A stretch of DNA of 64,000 bases from Acidimicrobiaceae bacterium. Lineage in GTDB: Bacteria > Actinomycetota > Acidimicrobiia > Acidimicrobiales > JAUTXP01. Numbering within the stretch: the first letter of the stretch is position 1; every line of letters starts with the position of its first letter. A program made the translations under genes and the position numbers. Where the stretch lies: positions 96,316-160,315 of the forward strand of contig JAUTXP010000043.1 of the NCBI GenBank assembly GCA_030837965.1, written 5' to 3'. Below the pieces are notes generated by a model that saw nothing but the letters and a program-made list of their open reading frames with translations, had not been told where the DNA came from and ran no database searches. Shown piece after piece: positions 50,729 to 59,502 of the stretch.

Positions 50729-51041
50729 TAGTCGACGCACCCCGACGTGGCGTTGGCAGGATCTCGAGGTCCAGAGCTCCTGCGAGCGCCACGAGGGTCG
50801 TGAGGGTCGGGTTTGGCTTCTCAGCGGAGAACAGACGACGGATTGCCTCCGGCTTCACGCCAGCCCGCCGGGCCAGCTCGGCCTTCGTGAGATGCAGTTC
50901 CTCGCGACGGGCATCGAACGTGCGGATCACCGAGTCGATCTGCTCGATCCGCTCGCGTGCCTCCTCGTAGGCCTGGCGGTAGTTGGGATCCTTGAGGCGT
51001 TCAGCGAAATAGTGCTCTGCTCCTGTCCGAGTCGCTGCCAT
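50682..51041 (-). CDS. XRE-family antitoxin-like protein (HigA type)
   Basis: 119 residues. N-terminal helices (YFAERLKDPNYRQAYEEARER), then HTH (LHLTKAELARRAGVKPEAI, RRLFSAEKPNPTLTTLVALAGAL), typical of HigA-like antitoxins. The last 20 residues are Arg/Ser-rich and lie antisense to the toxin gene end. It is convergent with the toxin, whereas HigBA pairs are normally co-directional. ATG at 51041. Confidence 0.8.
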   Translation of the reverse strand: MAATRTGAEHYFAERLKDPNYRQAYEEARERIEQIDSVIRTFDARREELHLTKAELARRAGVKPEAIRRLFSAEKPNPTLTTLVALAGALDLEILPTPRRGASTTRARSAASGTRRRSA

Positions 51042-51730
51042 GGCGTTAGGGTACCCGTAACGTCCACGTTACGCACGCCACCGCAGGTGTGTTGGCCGAC
51101 GTACCATTCTTGGACCTAGCAACCCGCCGGTCCGCGCGGTCGTTGCGGACGTAAATCTCGGAAGGAATCTCGGACGATGACCACCCTGCCGCTTGGCAGG
51201 GTTGGGTGGCAGTGCCTAGGCGCAAGCCTGTGGCCAGGAGGAACGTCGGGCAGCGAAGCGAGAGATCGCCCGTTCGCTGCCTTTCACCTCTACTCCATGG
51301 CCAGCGCGTACGCGCTGGTCGTCGTTGGTTTGCGGATGCGAGCGGGGACTCCCCCGTTGACCGCTGGTGACCGTGAAACCGCCTGTGTGCATTGCTACTG
51401 GCAACATCGCGCCGCGCGAGCCTAAGAGTGGAAGCAGGAACGGGTTCGGCTACGAACAGCCAACCCGATGGGCCTATCTCGACCCAACGACGCGATATGT
51501 CGACGGCCCACACATCCGACTGCGCCCAAGACATGTCGGTGAAGAACTCGACGTCGAACTCGCTCTCACGAGCGGTTCAAGCGCAGGGGCGGACCGACCG
51601 GAAACCACCGGGTGTTTGTGCTGCATTACCCAGGCGATACAGCTCGGGAGATCAATGTCGCGCTGGTCGTCATTCCCCTGCCGAATGACAGTGAGCCCGG
51701 CAGCGTGCAGGACGGTGAGGGCGATGAGCC
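51042..51730. other. Gene-free stretch after the antitoxin
   Basis: Almost 700 bp where open frames on both strands look like shadows: Arg/Ser/Pro-rich, no domain, no ribosome sites. No repeats or hairpins stand out. Confidence 0.4.
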
Positions 51731-52264
51731 TCACCAGCTCGCGGTCCATGCGTACCAATGGTCGCCGAGCGCAAGCCACTGTGGGTTCTCGAAGCTCGCG
51801 TTTGCCATCTTCGTCGAGGGCCCATGTGGCAAGTACGCGAAGCCGGCGTCATCGGATAGGGCGCCGACCTCGTCGTAGAAGATGACGCCTTCATCGACGA
51901 TGCGGACGCTCGTGATGGTGTAGGTCCCGATGCGGCGCGGTTTCCAGCTCGCCCAGTTCGCCGGTTCGGCGCGGACCTCCTCGACCGCATTCTGAAAGTC
52001 GGACTTGCTCGACTGCCATCGGGCTCGCAGCGGGAAGTTGGCGTGTAGCACAAGCGCCAGCACGAGCGCGCCCGCAGGGGCAATCGCGAACAAGAGGGCC
52101 GTTCCACTGTGAGCAGCGCGTCGCCTCGAGCGCAGATACGTCACACCGCGAACCAGCCAGGTGACCGCAGCGATGCCGACGACCCAGATGCATGGCACGA
52201 CCGCGAGGAAGTGAATGCCCGGAAAGCTGAACGCCCAGAGCACGACGAGGCCTGTCGCCACCAA
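51731..52264 (-). CDS. Membrane protein of unknown function
   Basis: 177 residues from the TTG at 52264; the same frame is protein-like further upstream (LPDRYGLFRRPPGVLFHGALV) to the stop of the RHH gene, but lacks ATG/GTG/TTG there, so the start is uncertain. Three helices are seen (VATGLVVLWAFSFPG; AVVPCIWVVGIAAVTWLV; ALLFAIAPAGALVLALVL), then a soluble tail (RRIGTYTITSVRIVDEGVI). Not recognised. Confidence 0.5.
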   Translation of the reverse strand: MVATGLVVLWAFSFPGIHFLAVVPCIWVVGIAAVTWLVRGVTYLRSRRRAAHSGTALLFAIAPAGALVLALVLHANFPLRARWQSSKSDFQNAVEEVRAEPANWASWKPRRIGTYTITSVRIVDEGVIFYDEVGALSDDAGFAYLPHGPSTKMANASFENPQWLALGDHWYAWTASW

Positions 52265-52363
52265 GGCGCCATGGAAGAGAACGCCCGGGGGTCGCCGGAA
52301 CAGGCCGTATCGGTCCGGCAGGCTCTCCGGCAGGGCCGGTCCGCTCTCTTCCAGGGGTGGTGG

Positions 52364-52645
52364 TCACCCGGCTTCGAGGTACTCGCGCAGAGCCTGCCGG
52401 ATAACCTCGGAGGTCGAGGTGCCCTCGGCGTCTGCGCGAGACGCAAGGGCGTCCCGTAGTTCTGGGTCGAGCCGCACGGACTCCACCGATGCCGGTGCGG
52501 ACCCCAGCGTCGGCCGGCCGCGCTTGCCACGCCGTGCAATGAGCTCGTCGACGTCGTAGCCCGCCTCGGCTTCGTCGGCGAGTCGCTTGAGGTCGGCGTC
52601 GGAGAGCTTCTTGCCGGTCTTGGTTCGGCGGGCGGGCTCAGTCAT
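52364..52645 (-). CDS. Ribbon-helix-helix (CopG-like) antitoxin
   Basis: 93 residues. ATG at 52645 overlaps the toxin stop (ATGA). The N-terminus is Lys-rich; the C-terminus is the RHH fold ESVRLDPELRDALASRADA and STSEVIRQALREYL. It would bind the upstream toxin and repress the operon. Toxin before antitoxin order is as in BrnTA and HigBA systems. Confidence 0.85.
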   Translation of the reverse strand: MTEPARRTKTGKKLSDADLKRLADEAEAGYDVDELIARRGKRGRPTLGSAPASVESVRLDPELRDALASRADAEGTSTSEVIRQALREYLEAG

Positions 52646-52875
52646 GCCAGGAGCCTCCAATACTTTGGGCGCATCGGCATGGCGTGGATCGCGAGCTGGC
52701 GTTCGCCGGCGACGAGAACGACCACCTCGAGGACGTTGCCTGCGCGATCAGGGCCGAGAACGAGCCAGCGGTCAGGGTCCTCGCCTGCATCCTCGATCGC
52801 CAATGCGTTGTCGACGGCGTGTTCGATGTCTTCGTCAGCGACGCCGTGGCGACGGGCGGACTCGTGGATCTCCAC
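52642..52875 (-). CDS. Putative type II toxin (BrnT/DUF4258-like)
   Basis: 77 residues. HESARRHGVADEDIEHAVDN, then WLVLGPDRAGNVLEVVVLV and a late AIHAMPMRPKYWRLL: the short alpha-beta layout of BrnT-like RNase toxins that pair with RHH proteins. GTG start 8 nt after TACGAT read on the minus strand, so it is probably leaderless. The antitoxin gene follows by ATGA. Confidence 0.75.
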   Translation of the reverse strand: MEIHESARRHGVADEDIEHAVDNALAIEDAGEDPDRWLVLGPDRAGNVLEVVVLVAGERQLAIHAMPMRPKYWRLLA

Positions 52876-53120
52876 ACGCGGTTATCGTACTACGAAAGTC
52901 GCCCGGTGAGGGACTCCCTCGAATGGCGAGGGAGTAGCGCGCCGAATGGCACGTGGATGGCACGCCGACCTGAATGCGACCCGGCGAGCGGAACGAAGTC
53001 GCAGGTCCGCCATGGCTTCGACCTCCACGTGCGTGCGGGTCTGATTGGCGTCGACCTTCAGAAACGCGTTCCCGACAACCTCGACCTTTTCCACATCGGC
53101 CATATTCGAGAGGGGCGGGC

Positions 53121-54014
53121 TCATGCGTGGTCTCCCACCGTCGTGCGGATGCCGAGTGCGGCGAGCTTGTGTAGCGACCGTTCGACGATGAGAGGGTAGG
53201 TGTCGAGGTAGTACGGCAGGGCAGCGCAGGCCTGGTTGACCGCTGCGCCACGGGATCTCGCAAGCGTGGCGTCGTCCACGTCCAGCGACTCGAGGAAGGC
53301 TCGGCGCGAGTCCTCGGTGAACAGCGGCGACCAGACGACTTGCACGTCGACGGCCGGGTCGCCCGCGGAGGCGGAGCCCCAATCGACGAGGCCTGAGAGG
53401 CGGCCGTCGGTGAGGATGCAGTTGCCTTCGAGGTCGCCGTGCACCCAGACCGGCGGCCCGTGGTGGGCAGTTGCAGCGAGCCCGTCCTCCCATGCCGCCA
53501 GGGCGGCGGCGGCGTCGACGAGGTGGCTGGCCCCGTCGATCGCCCGTCGGGTGGCGTCGTCGTACTCGGCGAGCGGGCGGGCACGGTTTTGTGCCTGGGG
53601 CGCGCCGTCGATGGGCACTGCGTTCAGCGCTCGGACGACGGCGGCGAGGTCAATGGCGAAGGTGGTCGGGTCGCTCATCCGTTCGAGGGCGGCGGGTAGG
53701 CCGGGAAGCCACCGGTGGAGGGCCCAGCGGTACGGGTAGCCGAACCCTGGTTCGCCGATTGCCACTGGTGCGGGGATGGCGACGGGCAGGTGGGGGGCGA
53801 GTCGCGGGAGCCAGTCTTGCTCCTTCTGCGGTTGCTCGGCCGCCCAGTGAATGCGAGGCAAGCGGACCACGAGGTCGTGACCGAGGCGCCAGATGGCGTT
53901 GTCAGTCCCCCATGGTTCGACGATCGCGAGCGGCAGGCCAGCGAGGTCCGGGAACTGGGCACTCATGAGACGACGCACGAGGTCCTCGTCTACGTCGACC
54001 TCGTCGGCGTGCAT
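53121..54014 (-). CDS. Aminoglycoside phosphotransferase-family kinase
   Basis: 297 residues. Seen: WGTDNAIWRLGHDLVVRLPR (ATP-binding strands), VHGDLEGNCIL (catalytic HGDxxxxN) and GLVDWGSASAGDPAVD (metal Asp). Start at MHADEVDVD (ATG 54014); an ATG at 54086 is in frame but gives a low-complexity extension. Members phosphorylate aminoglycosides or other small alcohols; resistance cannot be claimed from sequence. The 240 bp between it and the toxin hold no clear gene. Confidence 0.9.
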   Translation of the reverse strand: MHADEVDVDEDLVRRLMSAQFPDLAGLPLAIVEPWGTDNAIWRLGHDLVVRLPRIHWAAEQPQKEQDWLPRLAPHLPVAIPAPVAIGEPGFGYPYRWALHRWLPGLPAALERMSDPTTFAIDLAAVVRALNAVPIDGAPQAQNRARPLAEYDDATRRAIDGASHLVDAAAALAAWEDGLAATAHHGPPVWVHGDLEGNCILTDGRLSGLVDWGSASAGDPAVDVQVVWSPLFTEDSRRAFLESLDVDDATLARSRGAAVNQACAALPYYLDTYPLIVERSLHKLAALGIRTTVGDHA

Positions 54015-54474
54015 CCGCTGGCGCTTGCCCGGAATGGCGGCGCCGTGGGAACGCCGAGCCGTCATGTCGAGGCGGGGGGAGCGCAACTGAGTCCCAGGGA
54101 CCGGACACCGAACACCGAGCTCCGAGCCGTCATGCTCGCACCCTTCACCAAGAACGAACGGCCGGACCCTACGTGTCCCTGATCAAAGTCGTCCGCGATT
54201 TGGGGACCGGGGGTCGTCACCACACCGGCAGCACGTGCTCGGCTTGGCCAGCATCACCGCATCCGAGTCGAGGGCACCAACGAGACCACTGGCGCGCAAC
54301 AGTCAGGGCGAAAGTCCGCCGTCGACGCTCTTGTCGATGAGACGGGATACCTCTTCAACAGGCGGAGCAACCGAGATCTCGGTTGGTGGCGCCGTCGTGC
54401 TCACAAGAACCCGAACATTTACCTGTGGAGCTTCCGCCGGCGGACGGGCGGCGCGGTCCGAGTAGAACTGGCGC
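54015..54474. other. Gene-free junction of accessory and core DNA
   Basis: About 460 bp with no convincing gene on either strand. Codon-like content returns to core type right after it. It is a candidate for the right end of the island, but no sequence matching the tRNA-Ala 3' end was found here. Confidence 0.4.
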
Positions 54475-55050
54475 ATGAGCGACGGCTGCGTGCAGTGCGG
54501 GCGTCATCCCGCGGCCGAGGTCGATCTGCGATCCCATACGGGCCGCGTCGTTTCGTTCCGCTGGACCAGCTTGAAGGCGTCACTGTGCCGGGACTGTGGC
54601 ATGGCCCAGTTCCGCGATCGCATGAACCACACGCTCGCCGCAGGCTGGTGGGGGCTGGTCGCCTTCTTCGTCAACTTCTACGCCATCGCCAAGAACCTGG
54701 TGGCGTGGCGGAAGCTGGCCGGCCTGGCCCCGCCGAGCGGGGCTCCGACGGCGGCCCCGGCCGACCCTGGGCGGCTGATGCCCGCCCGCTCCGGTGTGTG
54801 GATCACGCTCGTCCTCGGCATCGTCTTGGCCTCCGTACTGCGCCAGCCCGGCGACAGTCCCACCCATCTGGCCGGGCGGTGCGTGGACCTCCAAGAGACT
54901 GACGTCCACAAGGTCGCGTGCAAGGGCTTCCACGACGGCATGGTCCTGCGCGTAGTCCCGTCCGTGGCCCAGTGCCCGGCCACCACGGACGACGCCGTGC
55001 GTCTGCGGCGCGACGTCACCGTCATCCTTTGCATCGATGAGGACCGGTGA
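54475..55050 (+). CDS. Zinc-ribbon membrane protein
   Basis: 191 residues. CVQCG (5-9) and CRDCG (about 38-42) form a split zinc ribbon, followed by a membrane helix (WWGLVAFFVNFYAIAKNLV), a Pro/Ala linker, a second helix (GVWITLVLGIVLASVL) and an extracytoplasmic domain with three Cys. ATG at 54475. The stop overlaps the metalloprotease GTG (GTGA), so they act together. Confidence 0.75.
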   Translation: MSDGCVQCGRHPAAEVDLRSHTGRVVSFRWTSLKASLCRDCGMAQFRDRMNHTLAAGWWGLVAFFVNFYAIAKNLVAWRKLAGLAPPSGAPTAAPADPGRLMPARSGVWITLVLGIVLASVLRQPGDSPTHLAGRCVDLQETDVHKVACKGFHDGMVLRVVPSVAQCPATTDDAVRLRRDVTVILCIDEDR

Positions 55051-56222
55051 CGGGCCTGCCCTCCAACCCCGATCCTCAGGCGACGACCCGGACAGCCGGC
55101 ACCGCGATCGCCACCGCCATCGCCCTCGCCGTCCTGCTGCTCGTCGACTTGATCGCGGTCGTGGTGCTCCCTCGGCCGATCACGTTGCGCGGCCCCGGCG
55201 CACTGGCCGACGTCATCCCCGAGCTTCAGCATTTCGTGGAGCACGCCCGCGGCCTTCGTTTCCACCACAACGTGGACATCCGCCTGTCCAACGATCTCGG
55301 CGCCCTCAATACGGGACTCAGCGAGGGCACTGGCGCGGGAGCGGCCGACGCCGCCGCCAGCCAGAGTGCGGTGCTGCGGGCCTTGGGCATGGTCGACGAG
55401 CGCTACAACGAAAAGGCCGCGGCCCAGTCGCTCAACAGCCAGGTCCTCGGCGTCTACCAGCCCCGCACCCATCGCCTCATGGTGCGCCCGGGCCCCATCA
55501 CGGCCCGGCTGCGCATCACGCTGGTCCACGAGCTGACCCACGCCCTCGACGGCGAGCACCACCAACTGGTGCGCAAGACCAAGTCGATCCGACCCGACGA
55601 GTCGGGCACGTCCTTTCGGGCCTTGGCCGAAGGCGACGCCATGTGGGTCGAGAGCCGCTACCGAGCCACGTTGAGCGCGGCTGACCAGGCCGGCGCCACG
55701 GCCGCGGACGGCCCCGCACCGACCGGCATCCCCGACGCCCTCCTGCTCCTGGCCGCCTACCCCTACGCGGCCGGGAGGGCCTTCATCGAGGAACTGGTCA
55801 AGCAGGACGGCACTGACGCCGTCGACCGCGCCTTCGACCATCCGCCCATCACTTCGGAACAGATACTCCACGTCGACCGCTACCTCGGCCACGACCGGCC
55901 TCGCGTCGTGGTGAAGCCGGTGCCGGAAGGCCGCGTCGTCCAGCGGGGCGTGTTCGGTGAACTGCTGCTGCGACTGATGCTGTCCCGCTCACTGGGCGCC
56001 GATCCGGCCCGGCGGGCGGGCACGGGCTGGGGCGGAGGCCGTTACGTCGCCTGGCGCAGCGGCACGTCGGTCTGCGTCCGAGGCACGCTGGTCATGGACA
56101 CGGCCGCCGACACGGACGAACTGGTCGCCGCCCTCCGCCAGTGGGCGACGAGCAGGCCACGCGCACGGGTGACCCCCAGCCCGGGCCGGTCGGTCATGTT
56201 CGACAACTGCGTCGACGCGTAA
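55047..56222 (+). CDS. Membrane-anchored zinc metallopeptidase-like protein
   Basis: 391 residues. One N-terminal helix (about 19-42), then an extracytoplasmic domain with the zinc motif HELTH (LVHELTHALDGEHH, about 165-178) and EGDAMWVESRY, which likely supplies the third ligand. C-terminal beta region with one Cys pair (TSVCVRG, DNCVDA). GTG start in the previous stop. Probably a cell-envelope protease; the family is uncharacterised. Confidence 0.8.
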   Translation: MTGLPSNPDPQATTRTAGTAIATAIALAVLLLVDLIAVVVLPRPITLRGPGALADVIPELQHFVEHARGLRFHHNVDIRLSNDLGALNTGLSEGTGAGAADAAASQSAVLRALGMVDERYNEKAAAQSLNSQVLGVYQPRTHRLMVRPGPITARLRITLVHELTHALDGEHHQLVRKTKSIRPDESGTSFRALAEGDAMWVESRYRATLSAADQAGATAADGPAPTGIPDALLLLAAYPYAAGRAFIEELVKQDGTDAVDRAFDHPPITSEQILHVDRYLGHDRPRVVVKPVPEGRVVQRGVFGELLLRLMLSRSLGADPARRAGTGWGGGRYVAWRSGTSVCVRGTLVMDTAADTDELVAALRQWATSRPRARVTPSPGRSVMFDNCVDA

Positions 56223-56245
56223 GCCGTCGGGCGTACCCTGGGTCG

Positions 56246-56563
56246 GTGGACGAGGAGGCCGACCAGGCCGAGCCCGAGCACGTCGAAGACGCGCAGGCCG
56301 CCGAGCACGTCGAGCACGCCGGGCAGGGCGAGGACCTTCTCCCCGTCCCGGTCCCCAAGCCGCCGGTGCGCCGACGCAGCCGAAGCCTCATCGCGGCCGG
56401 GCTCATGGGGGTCGAGCAAGCCCTTTACGGCCACCGCCAGAACGAGATCGTCATGGTGGCCGACGCGGGCGGCATGCCCGAGCCCGACTTCGACATCGAC
56501 CTCACGCCCGACCCCCGTGACTCGACCGTCGTCCTGCGCAAGCACCGTCGCCGCAAGGGCTGA
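56246..56563 (+). CDS. 105-residue hypothetical protein
   Basis: GTG at 56246, 6 nt after TACCCT (56234-56239). Acidic His/Glu-rich N-terminus (EPEHVEDAQAAEHVEHA), then PVPVPKPPVRRRSRSLIAAG, a conserved-looking core (GVEQALYGHRQNEIVMVADA) and a basic end. The C-terminal half looks like a protein conserved among actinobacteria. Function unknown. Confidence 0.65.
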   Translation: MDEEADQAEPEHVEDAQAAEHVEHAGQGEDLLPVPVPKPPVRRRSRSLIAAGLMGVEQALYGHRQNEIVMVADAGGMPEPDFDIDLTPDPRDSTVVLRKHRRRKG

Positions 56564-56608
56564 TCGCACGGGCTCGCCCCTACCCCCGACACGAACCAGA
56601 CTGCACGC

Positions 56609-57082
56609 ATGGACAGAGCCAAGCGCGACCAGTTGATCGAGCGGTACCAGGCGGGTGCCGACGAGGTGCGTAGAGCCGCAGCCGAGTGCGAGGCCGCCGG
56701 CGGCCTGGACGTGCGGCCCGCGCCGGGGGAGTGGACGGCCCGCGAGGTGGTGCACCACCTGGCCGACGCGGAACTGACGTCGGCCGTGCGGCTGCGGCGA
56801 GTCCTGGCCGAGGACGACGCCGCCATCACGGGCTACGACGAGAACCTCTTCGCGGCCCGACTCCATTACGACCGGCCCATTGATGCGTCTCTCGAGGCCA
56901 TGGATGCGGCCAAGCGGTCGTCGGCCGACCTGCTGCTGGTCCTCACGGACGACGAGTGGCAGCGGCGCGCGACGCACAGCGAGTCGGGCCCTTATGGGGT
57001 GGAGCGTTGGCTCGAGGTGTACGCCGACCATCCCTACGACCACGCAGAGCAGATGCGAAAGGCCGCGGGATTGGCGCAGTAG
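56609..57082 (+). CDS. DinB-family protein
   Basis: 157 residues, a four-helix DinB-like bundle: REVVHHLADAELTSAVRLRRVL carries the first metal His, and YADHPYDHAEQMRKAAGL the C-terminal His pair. Members are metal-binding proteins or thiol-dependent transferases. ATG at 56609. A 107-bp gap to the GGDEF gene has no feature. Confidence 0.85.
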   Translation: MDRAKRDQLIERYQAGADEVRRAAAECEAAGGLDVRPAPGEWTAREVVHHLADAELTSAVRLRRVLAEDDAAITGYDENLFAARLHYDRPIDASLEAMDAAKRSSADLLLVLTDDEWQRRATHSESGPYGVERWLEVYADHPYDHAEQMRKAAGLAQ

Positions 57083-57189
57083 CGGGAGGCTCGTCCCGGT
57101 TTGCCCGGGGCTGCCTAGCCCGGATGACCATTACCGAATGCCTCGGACGGGCCATTGAGGCCATGCCACGCGACTGACGACAGTTTGGT

Positions 57190-59448
57190 ATGGCCGACGA
57201 AGCAGTCGACTCGGCCGACGGCGCCGTCCTCGCTGCCGTCGTGCGAGCCCAGCTTGAGATTGCCGCGGCCGACGGCGATGTGGCGCGCACGTTGTTATTG
57301 GTCGTCGAGCGGGCCAATGAGTTGACCAACGCGTCGGGGGCCACGCTCGAGATGGTCGACGACAGCCAACTGGTCGTGCGGGCGGCCAGCGGCATCGCCG
57401 CGGGCTGGGTGGGCAGGCGGCATGCGTCGACGTCGCTCGGTGCTCGTTGCCTCGAGACCAGGGAGCCGGTTGTCTGCGACGACGTGGCTGCCGCCATCCT
57501 GCGGGGCGAGCCGTTGGCCGTACCCATGACCTCGGGCTCGTTCGTGTCCGTCCCGCTCGTACACGATGGCCGGGTGGCCGGGCTGTTGCGGGTGGTGGGG
57601 ACCGCGGCCGGCGGTTTCAACGACCGGGACCTGAGCACGCTGCGCCTGCTGGCCGGGTTCGCGGCGGTGGCGGTCGAGCAGGTCAAGACCAACCTGGCTC
57701 GACAGCGCCTCATTGCCGAGCGCACGACGGCCGTGTCCCGCTTGGCCGAGAGCGAGCGGCGGTTCCGCAAGACATTCGACGGCGCACCCATCGGGATGGT
57801 CCTCGTCGACTTGGAGCGGGCGCGCGTCGGCGCCCTCCTTCAGGTGAATCGGGCCTTTGAGGACATGACCGGGCGCGACACCCGTGCTCTGACGTCGACC
57901 GACCTCGTCTCGCTCACCCATCCTGAGGACCGCTTGGCCATGACGTCGATGCTGCGGGACTTGGCCGGCGGTGCCGAGGCGGCCACACAGAGCGAACGGC
58001 GCTTCGTGCGACCCGACGGGGAGCCGGTCTGGGTCTCGGTGGGTGCGTCGCCCGTGCTCGATGACAACGGCCTGCCGCTGTATGCCGTGTTCCACGTCGA
58101 GGACGTGACGTCGCGCAAAGAGGCTGAGGCCAAGTTGACCGAGATGGCCTTGCATGATCCGCTGACCGGGCTGCCCAACCGTCTGTTGCTGTTGGACCGC
58201 TTGCAGCGCTCACTGGCGCGGGCTCGGCGAAGGCACAGTCAGGTCGCGCTGTTGTTCTGCGACCTCGACCGGTTCAAGGTCATCAACGACAGCTTGGGCC
58301 ATGACACCGGCGATGCCCTCTTGGTGGCGTTGGCCCGTCGCATCAGCCACACCCTGCGCGACCACGACACCGCGGCTCGGCTGGGTGGCGACGAGTTCGT
58401 GGTGGTGTGCGAGGACGTGTGCGAGAGCGAGGCCGTGGCCGTGGCCCAGCGCATGCAGGAGATCCTGGCCGACCCGTGTCAAGTGGGCGACGACGAGGTG
58501 GTGGTCACCACGAGCATCGGCATCGTCATGTCCACCGGGTTCGCCTCGCCCTACGCGCTCCTGCGCGACGCGGACGCGGCCATGTACCGGGCCAAGGACG
58601 GCGGCGGTGGGCGCATCGAGATCTTCGATGACGTCCTTGCGGGCCAGGCCATCAGCCGGCTTCGCACCGAGAGCGGCTTGCGGCGCGCCCTCGACCAAGG
58701 CGAGCTGCGCGTGCACTACCAGCCCATCGTCAACCTCGGCTCCGGGGCGATCGAGGGCTTCGAGGCGCTGGTGCGTTGGGAGGACCCCGAGCGGGGTCTT
58801 GTTCCGCCCGACCAGTTCCTCGACGTGGCCGAGGAGACCGGGCTCATCGTGCCCATCGGCGCGTGGGTGCTGGAGGAGTCGTGCCGCCAATTGGCCGACT
58901 GGCGCAGGCGGTTTCCTCGGGCCAACTGGTCGATGGCGGTCAACCTGTCGGCTCGGCAGGTCGCCCGCAGCGGCTTGGCCAACATCGTGGCCGGGGCCTT
59001 GCGCAGCAGCGGCGTCGATCCGTCGGCGCTGTGCTTGGAGTTGACGGAGACGGTGTTGATCGAGGCGGGTACTTCCGGATTGGCCATGCTGCGATCCCTC
59101 AAGGACTTGGGCGTTCACCTGGGCATCGACGACTTCGGGACCGGCTACTCGTCGCTGTCCTATCTGCGCCGGTTCCCGGTCGACGTGGTCAAGGTGGATC
59201 GGTCCTTCGTTGCCGGTCTGGGAGACGAGGGCGAGGACGATGCCATCGTGTCTGCCGTGGTCGGACTCACGCAGCGGCTCGGGCTGCGGGCCGTGGCCGA
59301 GGGTGTGGAGACGGAGGAGCAGGCCGCCCGTCTGCGTTCGATGCGCTGCGACCTGGCCCAGGGCTTTTTGTTCGCCCGCCCTGCGCCGCCGCAGGACTTG
59401 GAGGGCGTGCTGGCCACGTCGGCCGCGTCGTCCAGCCTCACCGCCTGA
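57190..59448 (+). CDS. GAF-PAS-GGDEF-EAL protein (cyclic di-GMP turnover)
   Basis: 752 residues, cytoplasmic. GAF about 20-165, PAS about 185-310, GGDEF about 320-485 with intact GGDEF (399-403) and product-inhibition site RDHD (390-393), EAL about 495-745 with intact EAL (525-527) and DDFGTG (647 on). Both the cyclase and the phosphodiesterase residues are kept, so it could make and break c-di-GMP with GAF/PAS sensing. ATG at 57190; no leaderless -10 seen. Confidence 0.95.
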   Translation: MADEAVDSADGAVLAAVVRAQLEIAAADGDVARTLLLVVERANELTNASGATLEMVDDSQLVVRAASGIAAGWVGRRHASTSLGARCLETREPVVCDDVAAAILRGEPLAVPMTSGSFVSVPLVHDGRVAGLLRVVGTAAGGFNDRDLSTLRLLAGFAAVAVEQVKTNLARQRLIAERTTAVSRLAESERRFRKTFDGAPIGMVLVDLERARVGALLQVNRAFEDMTGRDTRALTSTDLVSLTHPEDRLAMTSMLRDLAGGAEAATQSERRFVRPDGEPVWVSVGASPVLDDNGLPLYAVFHVEDVTSRKEAEAKLTEMALHDPLTGLPNRLLLLDRLQRSLARARRRHSQVALLFCDLDRFKVINDSLGHDTGDALLVALARRISHTLRDHDTAARLGGDEFVVVCEDVCESEAVAVAQRMQEILADPCQVGDDEVVVTTSIGIVMSTGFASPYALLRDADAAMYRAKDGGGGRIEIFDDVLAGQAISRLRTESGLRRALDQGELRVHYQPIVNLGSGAIEGFEALVRWEDPERGLVPPDQFLDVAEETGLIVPIGAWVLEESCRQLADWRRRFPRANWSMAVNLSARQVARSGLANIVAGALRSSGVDPSALCLELTETVLIEAGTSGLAMLRSLKDLGVHLGIDDFGTGYSSLSYLRRFPVDVVKVDRSFVAGLGDEGEDDAIVSAVVGLTQRLGLRAVAEGVETEEQAARLRSMRCDLAQGFLFARPAPPQDLEGVLATSAASSSLTA

Positions 59449-59502
59449 GCGCGCTGCGCCCGGCCGGGGGGCCGAGGTCGCGCGCCGTAGGCTGACCGGA
59501 CT

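Noticed and set aside
51046..51534. Minus-strand frame of 162 codons
   Set aside because: No domain, no start signal, low-complexity shadow.
20596..54474. Second copy of the tRNA-Ala 3' end as right attachment site
   Set aside because: I looked for the T-arm and acceptor sequence across the region and found none; serine integrases need only a very short core, so the end stays open.
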